A stretch of 5,529 nucleotides of DNA from Candidatus Portiera sp. (GTDB taxonomy: Bacteria; Pseudomonadota; Gammaproteobacteria; CBDBNL01; JAAOII01): NCBI GenBank assembly GCA_015163845.1, contig JAAOII010000025.1:1-5529 (forward strand). The letters are read 5' to 3'. The notes under the pieces were generated by a model. The model was not told the origin of the DNA and searched no databases. It was given only the letters and a program-made list of their open reading frames with translations. Of this stretch, positions 4,974 to 5,529 are shown piece after piece; positions within the stretch are counted from its first letter, which is position 1; every line of letters starts with the position of its first letter. A program made the translations under genes and the position numbers.

Positions 4974-5529
4974 TAGAAAATATGATGCAGTGTTATTTGA
5001 TTTGGATGGCACCTTATTGGATTCAGCACCAGATATGCTCCATGCGACTAAACGCATTCTAAAAGAAGAGAATCATTCCATCCCTACAGATGAAGTATTG
5101 AAACCCTGCATTTCTGATGGAGCTATGGGTCTGCTTGGTGAGGCATTCGGCACTAAGGATATGGATGCTTTGAATAGTCGTCGGCAAAAATTTCTTGATT
5201 ATTATTTTGAAGATCCACTTCAGCAGGGTAGTTGCTTATTTACTGGCATTCAAGCGGTTATTGAGTTACTCAAAGACACTCCTTGGGGTATAGTAACCAA
5301 CAAGAGTCGCCGTGGAAGTATACCTATAGTAAATGCTATAGAAACTCTACAAGGTCATAAAGTATTGGTCTGCGGAGATGATTTAGAGTATATGAAACCA
5401 CATCCGCACACTATTCTCCATGCTTGTGAGCAGTTAGACATGAATCCAGAAAAAGTGGTCTATGTTGGAGATAGCAGTAAAGACATACTAGCCGGTAAGG
5501 CGGCTGGCACTGCAACTTTAGTTGCTCTT
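4957..5529 (+). CDS. HAD-family phosphatase, Gph/MupP-like, 3' end outside window
   Basis: This is a haloacid-dehalogenase hydrolase: an aspartate forms a phospho-enzyme and Mg2+ assists. All four motifs are visible in the 191 residues present: motif I FDLDGTLLDS (nucleophile D15, acid/base D17), motif II GIVTNK (T114), motif III lysine K147 in YMKPHPHTIL, and motif IV GDSSKDILAG (D172, D176). A helical C1 cap of about 80 residues lies between motifs I and II. Overall the order and spacing fit phosphoglycolate phosphatase Gph. Details such as CISDGA in the cap and WGIVTNK also resemble Pseudomonas MupP (N-acetylmuramate 6-phosphate phosphatase), so substrate is unsettled and no symbol is given. 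The ATG at 4957 gives nine residues before the first beta strand, normal for the family; the frame is closed by TAG at 4918-4920. No Shine-Dalgarno sequence is near. The open frame continues to the last base, so some 30-60 C-terminal residues are missing. Confidence 0.93.
   Translation, partial: MLDTDNRKYDAVLFDLDGTLLDSAPDMLHATKRILKEENHSIPTDEVLKPCISDGAMGLLGEAFGTKDMDALNSRRQKFLDYYFEDPLQQGSCLFTGIQAVIELLKDTPWGIVTNKSRRGSIPIVNAIETLQGHKVLVCGDDLEYMKPHPHTILHACEQLDMNPEKVVYVGDSSKDILAGKAAGTATLVAL

Noticed and set aside
4990..4992. GTG as the start of the phosphatase
   Set aside because: It would cut into the first beta strand just before the catalytic DLDGTL; the ATG at 4957 gives a normal N-terminus.
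1..5529. Mobile element, CRISPR array, tRNA/rRNA gene, toxin-antitoxin or defence system
   Set aside because: No transposase, regular repeat-spacer array, tRNA cloverleaf or such protein family was seen on either strand. The genes are core housekeeping genes.
1..5529. Recoding of TGA or frameshifts in the genes
   Set aside because: All coding frames are uninterrupted, tryptophans are TGG, the four visible stops are TAA, and lengths match family norms.

Overview
The window looks like chromosomal DNA from an AT-rich proteobacterium, most likely a gammaproteobacterium. The RpoC fragment carries the long insertion in the trigger loop (SI3) that E. coli has, at nearly the same length. IscS, IscU and IscA all read as close relatives of the E. 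coli proteins. The final phosphatase resembles the Gph/MupP group of gamma-proteobacteria. By eye, G+C is about 40%, so a reduced or AT-biased genome (free-living or host-associated) is possible, but the species cannot be named from this window.

Layout, all on the + strand: (1) 2-2728, the C-terminal two thirds of rpoC (RNA polymerase beta'), entering from the left edge; (2) a 49-base gap holding a good sigma-70-like promoter that ends almost on the next start codon; (3) 2778-3989 iscS, cysteine desulfurase; (4) 4002-4412 iscU, Fe-S scaffold; (5) a 58-base gap with a hairpin; (6) 4471-4806 iscA, A-type Fe-S carrier; (7) a 150-base gap with two clusters of degenerate short repeats and a weak promoter candidate; (8) 4957-5529, the first 191 codons of a HAD phosphatase (Gph/MupP-like), running off the right edge.

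IscS, IscU and IscA form a working core: IscS takes sulfur from cysteine, IscU assembles the [2Fe-2S] cluster, and IscA passes clusters or iron on to client proteins. All catalytic or ligand cysteines are present. The usual partners (iscR before iscS; hscB, hscA, fdx, iscX after iscA) are absent from their expected places. rpoC is followed by iscS and not by rpsL/rpsG/fusA.

No undescribed multi-gene system is visible; these are core housekeeping genes. The point most worth checking is a natural substitution in the RNA polymerase trigger loop. The near-universal histidine (E. coli beta' H936) is read here as tyrosine (codon TAC at 1256-1258). Other points are the probably leaderless iscS transcript, the unusual rpoC-isc junction, and the repeats around the phosphatase start.
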